DNA from: JAYQKL01 sp049889535
GTDB taxonomy: Bacteria; Pseudomonadota; Alphaproteobacteria; RS24
Direction: 5' to 3'
DNA length: 64,000 nt
Assembly (NCBI GenBank): GCA_049889535.1
Contig: JBMHDF010000019.1
Location: 1 to 64,000, forward strand
Shown: positions 16,561 to 26,275 of the stretch, piece after piece
How the letters are laid out: each line of letters begins with the position of its first letter
How positions within the stretch are numbered: position 1 is the stretch's first letter
Notes under the pieces: generated by a model
What the model was told of the DNA's origin: nothing
Database searches by the model: none
The model's input: only the letters and a program-made list of their open reading frames with translations
Translations under genes and position numbers: made by a program

Positions 16561-18420
16561 ATGGACACTGGCATTACCACTTTGATTGGAAACCCTAATT
16601 GGCTCATGTGGGGAACCTATGCCATTATATTTATGGCAATGGTTTCTTACGCGATGGAGCGGATTTCTTTGGAAATAACATCGCTGGGTGTCTTGGTCGC
16701 CTTGCTGCTCCTATTTCATTTGCCGGCCTATATACCAACCCAAACCAGCCATCATATCGGACCTGTTGACCTGCTCGCGGGTTTTGGTAATCCGGCACTG
16801 ATTGCTGTGATTGCCTTATTGGTCATGGGCCAAGGGCTGTTCCAATCCGGCGCGATAGAAGGCGAAACCGAGCGCTTTATGTCTATGGCAGGAAAATCAC
16901 CTATTCTAACACTGAGCCTCTTATTTGTTTTGGCTATGATTGGCAGCGCATTTTTAAATAATACGCCAGTCGTGCTGATGTGTATCCCGATTGTGGCCGC
17001 GATTGCTGGGCGGGCGAAACTTGCGCCACCGCGTGTTATGATGCCCCTGAGTTTTATTTGCATTTTAGGCGGCATGACAACGCTCATTGGCTCTTCTACT
17101 AATTTGCTGGTTGCTGGCGCGGTGGCAGAAAGCGGTCTTATGAAAATAGACTTTTTCGACTTTACCGTGCCAGGTTTACTGCTCGCGAGCATTGGGTCTA
17201 TTTATGTTTTACTGATTATGCCGTTTTTATTACGCCATGTCAGCGAGGCTGAAACGGATGAAAGCGCTGACTTATCTGGCAAGCAATATATCGTAGAGCT
17301 GCGCTTGCGGGCTGATGACAGCCTAATTGGCGCTAGACCGGTTGCAGGTTTTTTCCCTGAAATTACGGGCATGACCCTGCGCAGTGTTGAGCGACTAGGG
17401 TCTACCATGCTGCCGCCATTTGAAGACTTCACCTTATCTGCGGGTGATACTTTGGTGATGGCCGCGACACGGCGGCAATTAACCGAAGCGCTTTCCACAC
17501 CTGGTCATCCATTGTCCGATTTGGCACGCTCAATGGAGCGTCAAAATAAAGAAGATGACGGTGACACCCCATCTCTTGCCGAGGTCGTGGTCGCGCCGGG
17601 TTCGCGCATGCAGGGCCGGTCTGTTTATCAAACAGGCTTCCGCTTTGAAACCGGTTGTCGGGTGCTTGGTGTCCAAAGACGCAGCCGTATGTTGCGGCAA
17701 AACTTGCGTGATATTCGTCTGGAGTCAGGAGATGTGTTATTGGTTTTAGGGACAGCAAAACAAATTCAGGGCTTGCGTTCGCATCGCGATGTTCTTTTGC
17801 TGGAATGGTCGGCGACAAATCTGCCGAATTTTGCCCATGCCACCCGAGCAAGACTGATTTTTGGCATCACTATCCTATTAGCAGCGACAAATATTTTACC
17901 AATTGTAACAGCAGCTGTTGCCGGTGCCGCCGCGATGATTGTGTTAGGAGTTTTGAATATCCGCCAAGCTGTTCGCGGCGTTGATTTGCGTATCTTTTTA
18001 ACCATCGCAACCGCTTTGGCGATGTCAACCGCTATGGCACAAACTGGCGGCGCATTATATTTGGCCAACGGGTTTATTTCGTTATTTGAAGGTTTTAATC
18101 CTTGGATTACCTTATCTGCTTTCTTTTTGCTTTGTGCATTTTTCACCAATATTTTGAGTAATAATGCCACAGCCGTGCTTTTTACCCCCATCGCCCTGAG
18201 CTTAGCGGCGAACCTTTCAATGCCGCCTGAAAGCTTTATTTTTGCTGTGATTTTCGCGGCTAATTGCTCCTTTGCCACACCGATTGCCTATCAAACCAAT
18301 CTCTTGGTTATGACACCAGGTAATTATCAATTTAAAGATTTCATACGCTGTGGGTTGCCGCTAATCTTCCTGATTTGGATTAGCTATTCTTTATTCGCGC
18401 CTTATTATTTTTCACTCTAA
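16561..18420 (+). CDS. SLC13/DASS-type anion transporter with two TrkA-C domains
   Basis: 619 residues. About 11 membrane segments are interrupted by a soluble loop (about 232-410) holding two TrkA_C (RCK_C) domains, at about 242-312 and 338-405, each with the DTLVMAA or DVLLVLG strand. Transport-core motifs are FLNNTPVVLM at 131-140, GSSTNLLV at 177-184 (SNT-type sodium/substrate site), LSNNATAVLF and CSFATPIAYQTNLLV near the C terminus. Relatives with this layout include sodium/sulfate symporters; di- or tricarboxylate is also possible. The substrate cannot be fixed from sequence. It is followed by bpt after 9 bases and then the TRAP genes on the same strand. Confidence 0.87.
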   Translation: MDTGITTLIGNPNWLMWGTYAIIFMAMVSYAMERISLEITSLGVLVALLLLFHLPAYIPTQTSHHIGPVDLLAGFGNPALIAVIALLVMGQGLFQSGAIEGETERFMSMAGKSPILTLSLLFVLAMIGSAFLNNTPVVLMCIPIVAAIAGRAKLAPPRVMMPLSFICILGGMTTLIGSSTNLLVAGAVAESGLMKIDFFDFTVPGLLLASIGSIYVLLIMPFLLRHVSEAETDESADLSGKQYIVELRLRADDSLIGARPVAGFFPEITGMTLRSVERLGSTMLPPFEDFTLSAGDTLVMAATRRQLTEALSTPGHPLSDLARSMERQNKEDDGDTPSLAEVVVAPGSRMQGRSVYQTGFRFETGCRVLGVQRRSRMLRQNLRDIRLESGDVLLVLGTAKQIQGLRSHRDVLLLEWSATNLPNFAHATRARLIFGITILLAATNILPIVTAAVAGAAAMIVLGVLNIRQAVRGVDLRIFLTIATALAMSTAMAQTGGALYLANGFISLFEGFNPWITLSAFFLLCAFFTNILSNNATAVLFTPIALSLAANLSMPPESFIFAVIFAANCSFATPIAYQTNLLVMTPGNYQFKDFIRCGLPLIFLIWISYSLFAPYYFSL

Positions 18421-18429
18421 GATAAAAAT

Positions 18430-19152
18430 ATGAAAGAACTACAGCACAATCAATTCCCCTTATTTTATCTAACGCCGCCTGCGCCTTGTCCGTATCTTGA
18501 GGGCAAAGTAGAGCGTAAGGTTTTCACCCATCTTAATTCAAGCTCTGCCCCAACCCTTAATGACGCCCTCACCCATGCCGGTTTTCGTCGCAGTCAGAAT
18601 ATTTTATACAAGCCCTCTTGCGAAGGCTGCCAAGCTTGCATATCCGTCCGCGTGCGCTTACAGGATTTCACGCCCTCAAGCTCATTCAAACGGATTATCA
18701 ATAAAAACAAAGATTTGATTGCTACGCATTTACCAGCACAAACACATAAAGACCAATTTGCTCTGTTGAGCCGGTATCTAGATCAACGCCATCAAGATGG
18801 CGGCATGAACAATATGTCAATTTTTGAATATATGGCGATGGTTGAAGACACGCTTGTCGACACACATATTGTCGAATATCGCGATACAGATAACCAGCTG
18901 GTAGCGATGTGCTTGCTAGACCGTCTGTCTGACGGTATCTCAATGGTTTATTCTTTTTTTGACCCAAATTTAGAAACCAGAAGTCTTGGGACCTATATGA
19001 TTTTAGACCAAATTGCGCGCACACAAAAAATCGGGCTGGACTATCTTTACTTGGGTTATTGGATAGAAGACTGCAAAAAAATGGTATATAAAGAACGCTT
19101 TAAACCGCTTGAAAAACTTATGGAAACTGGATGGGAGCCTTTTGAAGGTTAA
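18430..19152 (+). CDS. bpt: Aspartate/glutamate leucyltransferase (bacterial N-degron transferase)
   Basis: 240 residues, the usual length for bacterial Bpt and homologous to eukaryotic Ate1. It transfers leucine from Leu-tRNA to proteins with N-terminal Asp or Glu, making them ClpS/ClpAP substrates. Diagnostic segments are PCPYLEGKVERKVFTHL at about 19-35, LTHAGFRRSQNILYKPSC, the cysteine cluster CEGCQACISVRVRL at about 63-76, and the GNAT-like half with GISMVYSFFDPNLETRSLG and YLYLGYWIEDCKKMVYK. It sits 9 bases after the SLC13 gene and 4 bases before dctP, as if in one operon, without an obvious functional reason. Confidence 0.93.
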   Translation: MKELQHNQFPLFYLTPPAPCPYLEGKVERKVFTHLNSSSAPTLNDALTHAGFRRSQNILYKPSCEGCQACISVRVRLQDFTPSSSFKRIINKNKDLIATHLPAQTHKDQFALLSRYLDQRHQDGGMNNMSIFEYMAMVEDTLVDTHIVEYRDTDNQLVAMCLLDRLSDGISMVYSFFDPNLETRSLGTYMILDQIARTQKIGLDYLYLGYWIEDCKKMVYKERFKPLEKLMETGWEPFEG

Positions 19153-19156
19153 ATAA

Positions 19157-20245
19157 ATGTCTCAAAAAATCAATCGACGTCATCTCTTAGCAGGGGCGGC
19201 TGGTGCAGCTGCCACAGGGGCCGTTTTTAAACCTGCTGCGCCAGCCTATGCCAAAGGCCGTGTGCGTTTAAAGCAAGTTACAACTTGGCCAAAAAACTTT
19301 CCAGGTTTAGGTACCGCTCCAGAAAATATCGCCAGACGTGTCGCAGCCATGTCAGATGGTGAGTTAAAAATTAAAATTTATGCCGCTGGCGAATTGGTTG
19401 GCGCGCTTGAAGCGTTTGATGCTGTCGCCACAGGTGTTGCGGATATGTATAATGGCGCCGAATATTACTGGCAGGGCAAAGACCCGGTCTTTGCTTTCTT
19501 CACGACTTGGCCTTTTGGGATGACGGCAGTTGAATTCGCGGCTTGGATTCACTTTGGCGGTGGCCAAGAATTATGGGATGAACTCACAGCCAAATTTAAT
19601 ATTAAGTCATTTTTAAGCGCGGACTCAGGCACCCAATCTGGTGGTTGGTTCAATAAACCCATCAACTCGGTTGAAGATTTTAAAGGTTTAAAAATGCGCA
19701 TGCCAGGTTTAGGCGGTGAAGTTATTCGACGACTTGGCGCTCTGCCTGTTGTTTTACCGGGCAGCGAACTCTATGCCGCCATGCAATCGGGCGCGATTGA
19801 CGCTTCTGAATGGGTTGGCCCTTGGAATGATCTCGCGATTGGTTTTCATCAGGTTGGGAAATATTTTTACTCACCCGGCTTTCACGAGCCGAATGCTGCA
19901 TTGGCGACCGGCATTAACTTAGATGTGTGGAACTCATTATCAAAAACCCATCAGGAAATTATTAAAAATGCCTGTCAGGCAGAAGCGCACCGCACAAATG
20001 CGCAATATTTTTACAATAATGCCCGCGCGCTTCGTGATTTAAAGGCCAAGCATAATATTGAAGCGCGTAATTTTCCCGATGAGGTGATGACAGCCTTGCG
20101 CGAAAAATCGCAAGAAGTCATGCTCGAAATTTCACAAAAAAGCCCATTAGCCAAGCGCGTTTATGACAGTGCGATGGACGCCATGTCGCTTTATCGCGAT
20201 TGGTCGCCTTATGCTGAAGAAGGCTATCTCAAACATCGTCTGTAA
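19157..20245 (+). CDS. TRAP transporter solute-binding protein (DctP family, Tat-exported)
   Basis: 362 residues. The N terminus has a twin-arginine type signal (KINRRHLLAGAAGAAA, 4-19) with likely cleavage after AYA at 32. The binding-protein core carries WFNKPINSVEDFKGLKMRMP at 164-183 with the conserved substrate-carboxylate arginine (Arg181), then VVLPGSELYAAMQSGAIDAS at 198-217 and EWVGPWNDL at 218-226. The EWVGP segment resembles TakP-type binders of 2-oxo acids rather than sialic acid or C4-dicarboxylate binders; that assignment is an inference. It would deliver substrate to the DctQM proteins encoded just downstream. Confidence 0.93.
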   Translation: MSQKINRRHLLAGAAGAAATGAVFKPAAPAYAKGRVRLKQVTTWPKNFPGLGTAPENIARRVAAMSDGELKIKIYAAGELVGALEAFDAVATGVADMYNGAEYYWQGKDPVFAFFTTWPFGMTAVEFAAWIHFGGGQELWDELTAKFNIKSFLSADSGTQSGGWFNKPINSVEDFKGLKMRMPGLGGEVIRRLGALPVVLPGSELYAAMQSGAIDASEWVGPWNDLAIGFHQVGKYFYSPGFHEPNAALATGINLDVWNSLSKTHQEIIKNACQAEAHRTNAQYFYNNARALRDLKAKHNIEARNFPDEVMTALREKSQEVMLEISQKSPLAKRVYDSAMDAMSLYRDWSPYAEEGYLKHRL

Positions 20246-20250
20246 AATCT

Positions 20251-20781
20251 ATGAAAATTTTGGCAAAAATTGCAGGTGGAATTGACGAGTTTAACCAACT
20301 CATTTTGCGCCTTGTTTCGTGGTTAGCTCTGTTTATGGTGCTGGTCCAGATTTTTGTCGTCATCATGCGCTATGTTTTCGGCACGGGGTCTATTCAATTA
20401 CAAGAAAGCATCATTTACATGCATGGCATATTATTTATGCTGGCCGCCGCAGGGACATTATTAGCCGATGACCATGTGCGGGTGGACATATTTTATCGCA
20501 GCATGAGTAGGAAAAAACAGGCGGTGGTGAATCTTTTTGGCTGTTTGGTTTTTCTCATCCCCTTTTGTTTATTAATTATCTACACCGCGCAAGATTATGT
20601 ATCTTTGGCCTGGCGGGTACGCGAAGGGTCGCGAGAGACGGGCGGCATTCAGGCTGTTTACCTTCTCAAAACAATCATTCCGGTCATGGCAGGCCTGTTG
20701 TTTTTGCAAGCTATTTCGCTCTTGCTCAAAGCATTGAACACGCTCTTGGGTGATGATGAAACAAAAGAAAAAGGGGTTTGA
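20251..20781 (+). CDS. TRAP transporter small membrane subunit (DctQ family)
   Basis: 176 residues with four hydrophobic helices (about 15-40, 50-75, 87-110, 130-155). Recognisable family positions include VSWLALFMVLVQIFVVIMRY, then GSIQLQESIIYMHGILFMLA and DDHVRVDIFY. This subunit pairs with DctM in the inner membrane. It begins 5 bases after dctP and its stop is one base from the dctM ATG. Confidence 0.94.
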   Translation: MKILAKIAGGIDEFNQLILRLVSWLALFMVLVQIFVVIMRYVFGTGSIQLQESIIYMHGILFMLAAAGTLLADDHVRVDIFYRSMSRKKQAVVNLFGCLVFLIPFCLLIIYTAQDYVSLAWRVREGSRETGGIQAVYLLKTIIPVMAGLLFLQAISLLLKALNTLLGDDETKEKGV

Positions 20782-20782
20782 G

Positions 20783-22336
20783 ATGGAAATTTTAGCCCTT
20801 TCTATGTTTGCAACAGCCATTGTATTCTTGCTTTTGGGCTTTCCAGTCGCCTTTACTTTGGGCGGTACGGCGATTGTCTTTGCTTTTATTGGTGTTGCGC
20901 TGGATATGTTCGACACCACTTTTCTTGGTTTTCTGCCGCAACGCATTTATGGCACCATGACCAATGAGGTATTGATTGCGGTACCCTTATTTATCTTTAT
21001 GGGAACTATGTTGGAGCGCTCGCGTATCGCTGAAGAATTGCTCGAAAATATGGGTCGGCTTTTTGGTAAAATTCGCGGTGGACTAGGTATATCAGTCATT
21101 TTAGTGGGCGCATTACTTGCCGCCTCTACGGGCATTGTTGGCGCCACAGTTGTCACAATGGGGCTTATGTCTTTACCGACCATGCTGAAGCGCGGATATA
21201 ATCCGGCGCTAGCTGCTGGCACCATCAGCGCGTCGGGCACACTTGGACAAATCATCCCGCCTTCTATTGTTTTAATTTTACTGGGCGATGTAATTGCCAA
21301 TGCTTACCAGCAGGCCCAGCTAGAAATGGGCGTTTTTTCACCTGAGACTGTTTCGGTTGGCGATTTATTTGCTGGCGCGTTAATTCCAGGCTTGCTTTTG
21401 GTTGCGCTGTATATTCTTTATCAATTTGGCTGGGCCGTGTTCAAACCAGACTCTTCACCTGCGGTCACAGATGCTGAACCGATTAGCCTGAAGCAAATAC
21501 TTGGCAGCCTGGTGCCGCCGATAATTTTGATTATTGCCGTTTTGGGGTCAATCCTTACTGGCATTGCCACCCCAACCGAAGCCGCTGCTGTGGGCGCCAT
21601 TGGCACGGTCTTATTGGCTGGTGATAGATTGCAAAACGGCTCACGGCGTATTCGTATTGCTGCCGCGAGCCTCATCATTCTGATTGTGCTCGCACGCTTG
21701 ATTGATTTGCGAATTAATCTAGACAACCCACCAATGGCAACAAAAATTGGACTTGTCTTTGCCGCTCTTTTAACAGGCTTATTTTTAATCGGCCTCGCAA
21801 CAGCGCTGAAACGGGTTTTTGATGCTCAAATATTAACCGAAGTCACGCAAAGCACGACCCGCATCACCTCAATGGTATTTGTCATTCTGCTTGGCGCGGC
21901 GCTGTTTTCACTTGTCTTTCGTGGGCTTGAAGGTGATGAATATGTGCATGAACTTCTGACCAACCTACCTGGCGGGCCCTTGGTTGTATTGCTTAGCGTC
22001 ATGCTGGTCATGTTTATTCTTGGCTTCTTTCTTGATTTTATCGAAATTACTTTTGTTGTGATACCGATTGTAGCGCCTATTCTCTTGCAGCTTGGTTTTG
22101 ACCCTGTTTGGCTGGGTATTATGATGGCGCTGAATTTACAAACATCATTTCTGACACCACCCTTTGGATTCGCGCTTTTTTATCTACGCGGCATTGCGCC
22201 TGAAAGTCTAAAAACAGTCGAGATTTATAAAGGCGTTATTCCTTTTGTCTTGATTCAAATTGGGCTCATCGCCTTACTGATAGCCTTTCCGGAATTGATT
22301 ACATGGTTGCCAGAGCAGTTTGCTCAATCGCGCTAG
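20783..22336 (+). CDS. TRAP transporter large permease subunit (DctM family)
   Basis: 517 residues from the ATG at 20783; AAGGGG six bases upstream decides this start over an ATG 33 bases earlier inside dctQ. The protein is polytopic, with the family marks GFPVAFTLGGTA near the N terminus, NEVLIAVPLFIFMGTMLERS, the GTLGQIIPPSIVLILLGD loop and LNLQTSFLTPPFGFALFYLR near the C terminus. It is the sodium-coupled ion-transporter component. The length and the extra helices around 270-350 match the long DctM subclass. It converges with parC, 11 bases away, with no terminator seen between them. Confidence 0.95.
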   Translation: MEILALSMFATAIVFLLLGFPVAFTLGGTAIVFAFIGVALDMFDTTFLGFLPQRIYGTMTNEVLIAVPLFIFMGTMLERSRIAEELLENMGRLFGKIRGGLGISVILVGALLAASTGIVGATVVTMGLMSLPTMLKRGYNPALAAGTISASGTLGQIIPPSIVLILLGDVIANAYQQAQLEMGVFSPETVSVGDLFAGALIPGLLLVALYILYQFGWAVFKPDSSPAVTDAEPISLKQILGSLVPPIILIIAVLGSILTGIATPTEAAAVGAIGTVLLAGDRLQNGSRRIRIAAASLIILIVLARLIDLRINLDNPPMATKIGLVFAALLTGLFLIGLATALKRVFDAQILTEVTQSTTRITSMVFVILLGAALFSLVFRGLEGDEYVHELLTNLPGGPLVVLLSVMLVMFILGFFLDFIEITFVVIPIVAPILLQLGFDPVWLGIMMALNLQTSFLTPPFGFALFYLRGIAPESLKTVEIYKGVIPFVLIQIGLIALLIAFPELITWLPEQFAQSR

Positions 22337-22347
22337 GCCGCGCTAAA

Positions 22348-24600
22348 TTAATTTATATTTGGAAAAGCTGGCCCCATCAGACCATCTGTTGGGAAACCTT
22401 TCGGGCGAATACGACCTGCCTGCGCACGCGCACCTTCCCATTCTTTTAATTCCTCAAATAGCCGGCTGCGCCCTGCCTTATCAATCACAGTCAACCCTGT
22501 TTGCGCATCATAGCAACGAATATCAGCCAATTCACCATCAGCATATTTTTGCAATCTGACACCCTTGCCGCGCGCCATAACCGGAAGCTCACTTAATGGG
22601 AAAACCAGCAATTTACGATTTTCGCCCAAGACAGCAATATGGTCTCCACTGACAGGCACACAACAGGCCAGTTCATCTGGTGTTTTCAGATTTACAATTT
22701 GCTTACCCGCGCGGCGATTGCTCATCAGCTCTTTTTCTTCAACCACAAATCCATTACCCGAACGCGTCGCAACAATTAATTTGCGCACCTCATCATAAGT
22801 GAAAATCTGGATAATTTCATCGCTGGCCTCAAGGTCAATCATCAAAGAAAGCGGTTCTCCATTGCCGCGCCCGCCAGGCAATTTACTTGCTTCAATAATA
22901 TAAGCCCGCCCATTTGACGCCATCACGACAAGCTTATCTGTTGTTTGCGCATGAAAGACAAATCGCGCCTTATCACCGGTTTTATATTTGACATCTTTGG
23001 CATTTTCTAAATGCCCCTTCATGGCACGAACCCACCCTTTTTGCGAACAAATGACCGTTATAGGCTCCTTCTCCACTAAAATTTCGGGCATGATAACATC
23101 ACTATCAGCAACTTCTTCAAATGTGGTTCGACGCGCACCTAATGGTGATTTTGCATCATAGGTTTTTTTAAGCTCCTTGACCTTACCGCTAATCACTTGC
23201 CATTGCTTCTCGTCAGACCCCAGCAATGCTTTTAACTCTTTGCGTTCTTTTTTGAGGTTTTCATGCTCAGTTTTAATCGTCATTTCTTCAAGCTTGCGCA
23301 AAGCGCGTAACCGCATGTTCAAAATTGCTTCGGCTTGGTTTTGTGTCAGCTTGAAACTGGCCATTAACTCTTGTTGCGGGTCATCTTCCTCGCGAATAAT
23401 GCGTATCACCTCATCTAAGTTCAAATAGGCAATTAAATAACCTTCAAGAATTTCCAGCCGCGCATCAATCTTGCCCAGCCGATATGTGCTTTTGCGGACC
23501 AAAACAGTCTTTCGGTGATTGAGCCACTCTAGCAATAATTCACGTAAATTCAGAACACCTGGCACACCTTGCGTGTTCAGCACATTTAAATTAACCGAAT
23601 AGCGTGTTTCCAAATCTGTCTGTCGGAACAAAACATTCATCACTTGGTCTGGCTGCATATTCTTGCTTTTTGGTACAATTACCAAACGAATATCTTCAGC
23701 ACTTTCATCACGAATATCATCAAGCATTGGCAAGGCTTTGGCCTGCATCAGCTCTGCAATTTTCTCAATCAGACGTGACTTTTGAACTTGATACGGAATT
23801 TCTGTAACAATAATTTGCCATGTGCCGCGCCCGAGATTCTCAACCTCATAACGCGCCCGCACCCGTATCGAGCCGCGCCCCGTTGCGTAACAATTACGAA
23901 TGGTTTCAGGCGATTCAATAATAATACCACCCGTTGGAAAATCTGGCCCTTTGACATGTTCTAGCAATGTATCAATCCGCGCATTAGGCGCTTTTATCAA
24001 ATGCAATGCGGCGGCACATAATTCACCAATATTATGCGGCGGAATATTTGTCGCCATGCCCACGGCAATGCCTGATGCCCCATTGGCTAATAAATTTGGG
24101 AATGCGCCTGGCAGGACAATCGGCTCGGATTCCTCGCCATCATATGTTGTTCTAAAATCAACTGTATCTTGATTAATATCTTTCAAAAGCAGGCTGGCAA
24201 TTTCTGTCAAACGCGACTCGGTATAACGCATGGCCGCCGCGCTATCGCCATCAATATTGCCAAAATTGCCCTGCCCATCAACAAGCGGGTATCGCACAGC
24301 AAAATCTTGAGCCAAGCGCACTAAAGCATCATAAACGGCCTGGTCTCCATGCGGGTGATAACGACCAATCACATCACCCACCACGCGAGCGCATTTTTTA
24401 AAGCTGTTTTCAGGGTCGAGTTTCAACTGCCGCATCGCAAAAAGCAGCCGGCGATGCACAGGTTTGAGACCATCACGCGCATCTGGCAGGGCGCGATTTG
24501 TGATGGTTGATAGCGCATAAGCGAGATAGCGCGTTTCTAATGCTTCTCTTAAGTTAATATTTTCGGCGCTATCGCCTGAAGGCAGTGTTAAATCAGTCAT
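22348..24600 (-). CDS. parC: DNA topoisomerase IV subunit A
   Basis: 750 residues. The breakage-reunion core has the catalytic Tyr126 (AAAMRYTESR). The quinolone-determining region reads YHPHGDQAVYDALVRLAQ at 81-98. The coiled-coil hairpin (about 390-480) and a short C-terminal beta-pinwheel follow. The C-terminal domain lacks an obvious GyrA box (QRRGGKG), which together with length favours ParC over GyrA. It decatenates daughter chromosomes with ParE. recO ends 11 bases upstream on the same strand. Confidence 0.95.
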   Translation of the reverse strand: MTDLTLPSGDSAENINLREALETRYLAYALSTITNRALPDARDGLKPVHRRLLFAMRQLKLDPENSFKKCARVVGDVIGRYHPHGDQAVYDALVRLAQDFAVRYPLVDGQGNFGNIDGDSAAAMRYTESRLTEIASLLLKDINQDTVDFRTTYDGEESEPIVLPGAFPNLLANGASGIAVGMATNIPPHNIGELCAAALHLIKAPNARIDTLLEHVKGPDFPTGGIIIESPETIRNCYATGRGSIRVRARYEVENLGRGTWQIIVTEIPYQVQKSRLIEKIAELMQAKALPMLDDIRDESAEDIRLVIVPKSKNMQPDQVMNVLFRQTDLETRYSVNLNVLNTQGVPGVLNLRELLLEWLNHRKTVLVRKSTYRLGKIDARLEILEGYLIAYLNLDEVIRIIREEDDPQQELMASFKLTQNQAEAILNMRLRALRKLEEMTIKTEHENLKKERKELKALLGSDEKQWQVISGKVKELKKTYDAKSPLGARRTTFEEVADSDVIMPEILVEKEPITVICSQKGWVRAMKGHLENAKDVKYKTGDKARFVFHAQTTDKLVVMASNGRAYIIEASKLPGGRGNGEPLSLMIDLEASDEIIQIFTYDEVRKLIVATRSGNGFVVEEKELMSNRRAGKQIVNLKTPDELACCVPVSGDHIAVLGENRKLLVFPLSELPVMARGKGVRLQKYADGELADIRCYDAQTGLTVIDKAGRSRLFEELKEWEGARAQAGRIRPKGFPTDGLMGPAFPNIN

Positions 24601-24611
24601 GATTGCTTATA

Positions 24612-25349
24612 TCAAGATTCGGATAATGCATAATGATCCGTTAGATTTCTCAACATCCGCGCATGGCTTGCGGGAAGCTCTTGGTCCAGCGACATATACA
24701 GCCGCCGCATTAAGAAATATTCAGTAATTTTAAAGCCGTTTTGAATATCCTGTGGGGTAATGGGGGCTTTTGAGTCAGTGAAAAAACGCGGCAACAAAAA
24801 TAATTTATCCAAATAAGGCTCTGCTGCCGATGCAGACACGGCACGACCGCTTCTAGGTGAAACATGTGTTAAATTATCATTTGCCCCAGTGGCTGCGCAG
24901 CTTTTCAAATCCAGCCCAAAACCTAATTCTTCAAGCATAGCAAGCTCAAAGCGCACAAAAACCGCCGGCCAAACCTCAACATCATCCAGACAGTCAATTA
25001 ACGTTTCAAACGCATTCACCAAACGCGGATAAGCATTGCGCTCTGGTAAAATTCGCGCCAAATCGCATAAGGCCATTAAAGCGGTTAAATGCAGTTTGTC
25101 ATGAAGTGCGGTGCCGGCACGCATGATTAAAGGCTCAATCGTCATTGTGCCAAGATGCGCAGAAAGGCGTGCGCGCCAGACGACTTCAACCCGATTGCCG
25201 ATTTGCAAAACCGGCCGCATGCGACGCCCTACACCGCCGCGCACCAAACCAACAAAACGACCTTGCTCGCGGGTTAAGACATCAACAATTGCCGAGCTTT
25301 CCCCATGCGGGCGCACACTTAAAACTGTCGCTTCGGCTTGCCACTCCAA
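24612..25349 (-). CDS. recO: DNA repair protein RecO
   Basis: 245 residues. N-terminal OB-fold: MEWQAEATVLSVRPHGESSA, TREQGRFVGLVRGGVGRR and QIGNRVEVVWRAR. A helical C-terminal domain with FVRFELAMLEELGFGLDLKS and a degenerate zinc region follows: only the first cysteine of the usual cluster is present (SCAATGA), so zinc is unlikely to be bound. RecO works with RecR to load RecA at gaps. It lies 32 bases after the era stop, in the common rnc-era-recO order. Confidence 0.93.
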   Translation of the reverse strand: MEWQAEATVLSVRPHGESSAIVDVLTREQGRFVGLVRGGVGRRMRPVLQIGNRVEVVWRARLSAHLGTMTIEPLIMRAGTALHDKLHLTALMALCDLARILPERNAYPRLVNAFETLIDCLDDVEVWPAVFVRFELAMLEELGFGLDLKSCAATGANDNLTHVSPRSGRAVSASAAEPYLDKLFLLPRFFTDSKAPITPQDIQNGFKITEYFLMRRLYMSLDQELPASHARMLRNLTDHYALSES

Positions 25350-25381
25350 CCTGTTTCTCCACTCCTCAATTCAGTTTTATT

Positions 25382-26275
25382 TTATGAGGAAGCATTAATG
25401 CCCATCATGCGAATCCGCTCCGGGTCATCAATCCAGTTTTCGCGCACTTTTACGAATAAAAATAAATGCACACGATGTCCAAAAATCTCTTCCATTTCCT
25501 GACGCGCCAGAGCGCCAATTTCCTTAATAGAGCGCCCACCCTTACCGAGAATAATCGCCTTTTGCGTATCGCGCCGTACATAAATAACCTGTTCAATTTT
25601 AACGCTGCCATTTTTTTGCCGCGTCCATTTTTCAGTCTCGACTGTCAAAGCATAAGGCAGCTCCTGATGCATGCGTAAAAATAGTTTTTCGCGGGTAATC
25701 TCAGCCGCCAGCAATAAAGACGGCACATCAGCCGCCATATCTTCAGGATAATGCCAAACGCCCTCTGGAACGAGACTCGCGAGCCTATCCAATAGCATAT
25801 CTAGTCCGTCCTCTTTTAAAGCTGACACCATGAAAGTTTCATAAAAATTAAATTGATTGTTTAAACTTTCGGTGAGCTCGAGCAATTTTTCATGCCGCAC
25901 CGCATCAACCTTATTCAAGACCAATATTACGGGCTTAGAACGGTTTTCTAAGCCAGCCAGCACCAGTTCGGTTTCTTTTGGCAAGGGGCGGCTCGCGTCT
26001 AAGACCAAAGCAATCGCGTCCGCATCATCTGCACCTGCCCACGCCTCATCCACCATTGCTTTGTCCATTTTTTTCTGACCAGCAAACACACCTGGCGTGT
26101 CAACAAGCACAATTTGCGCATCATCTTTGATAACAACACCGCGCAAGCGCGCGCGTGTGGTTTGCGCCTTATGCGTCACAATCGAAACTTTTTGCCCAAT
26201 CATCGCATTTGCCAAAGTTGACTTGCCGGCATTTGGCGGGCCAATCACGGCAATAAACCCAAAACGGCTACTCAT
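25382..26275 (-). CDS. era: Ribosome-assembly GTPase Era
   Basis: 297 residues. GTPase motifs: GPPNAGKS at 12-19 (G1), DTPG at 59-62 (G3), NKVD at 121-124 (G4). A C-terminal KH domain with VRRDTQKAIILGKGGRSIKE and LFLFVKVRENW binds the 3' end of 16S rRNA. It assists 30S maturation. The ATG lies within the last codons of rnc (8-base overlap), so the two genes are probably translated together. Confidence 0.97.
   Translation of the reverse strand: MSSRFGFIAVIGPPNAGKSTLANAMIGQKVSIVTHKAQTTRARLRGVVIKDDAQIVLVDTPGVFAGQKKMDKAMVDEAWAGADDADAIALVLDASRPLPKETELVLAGLENRSKPVILVLNKVDAVRHEKLLELTESLNNQFNFYETFMVSALKEDGLDMLLDRLASLVPEGVWHYPEDMAADVPSLLLAAEITREKLFLRMHQELPYALTVETEKWTRQKNGSVKIEQVIYVRRDTQKAIILGKGGRSIKEIGALARQEMEEIFGHRVHLFLFVKVRENWIDDPERIRMMGINASS

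Noticed and set aside
17429..18278. Two long minus-strand ORFs opposite the SLC13 gene
   Set aside because: Their composition is that of an antisense frame; no recognisable domain and no ribosome-binding site.
22348..24600. Gln87 and Asp91 at quinolone-resistance positions of ParC
   Set aside because: These are, as far as I recall, the normal residues of alphaproteobacterial ParC and not evidence of acquired resistance.
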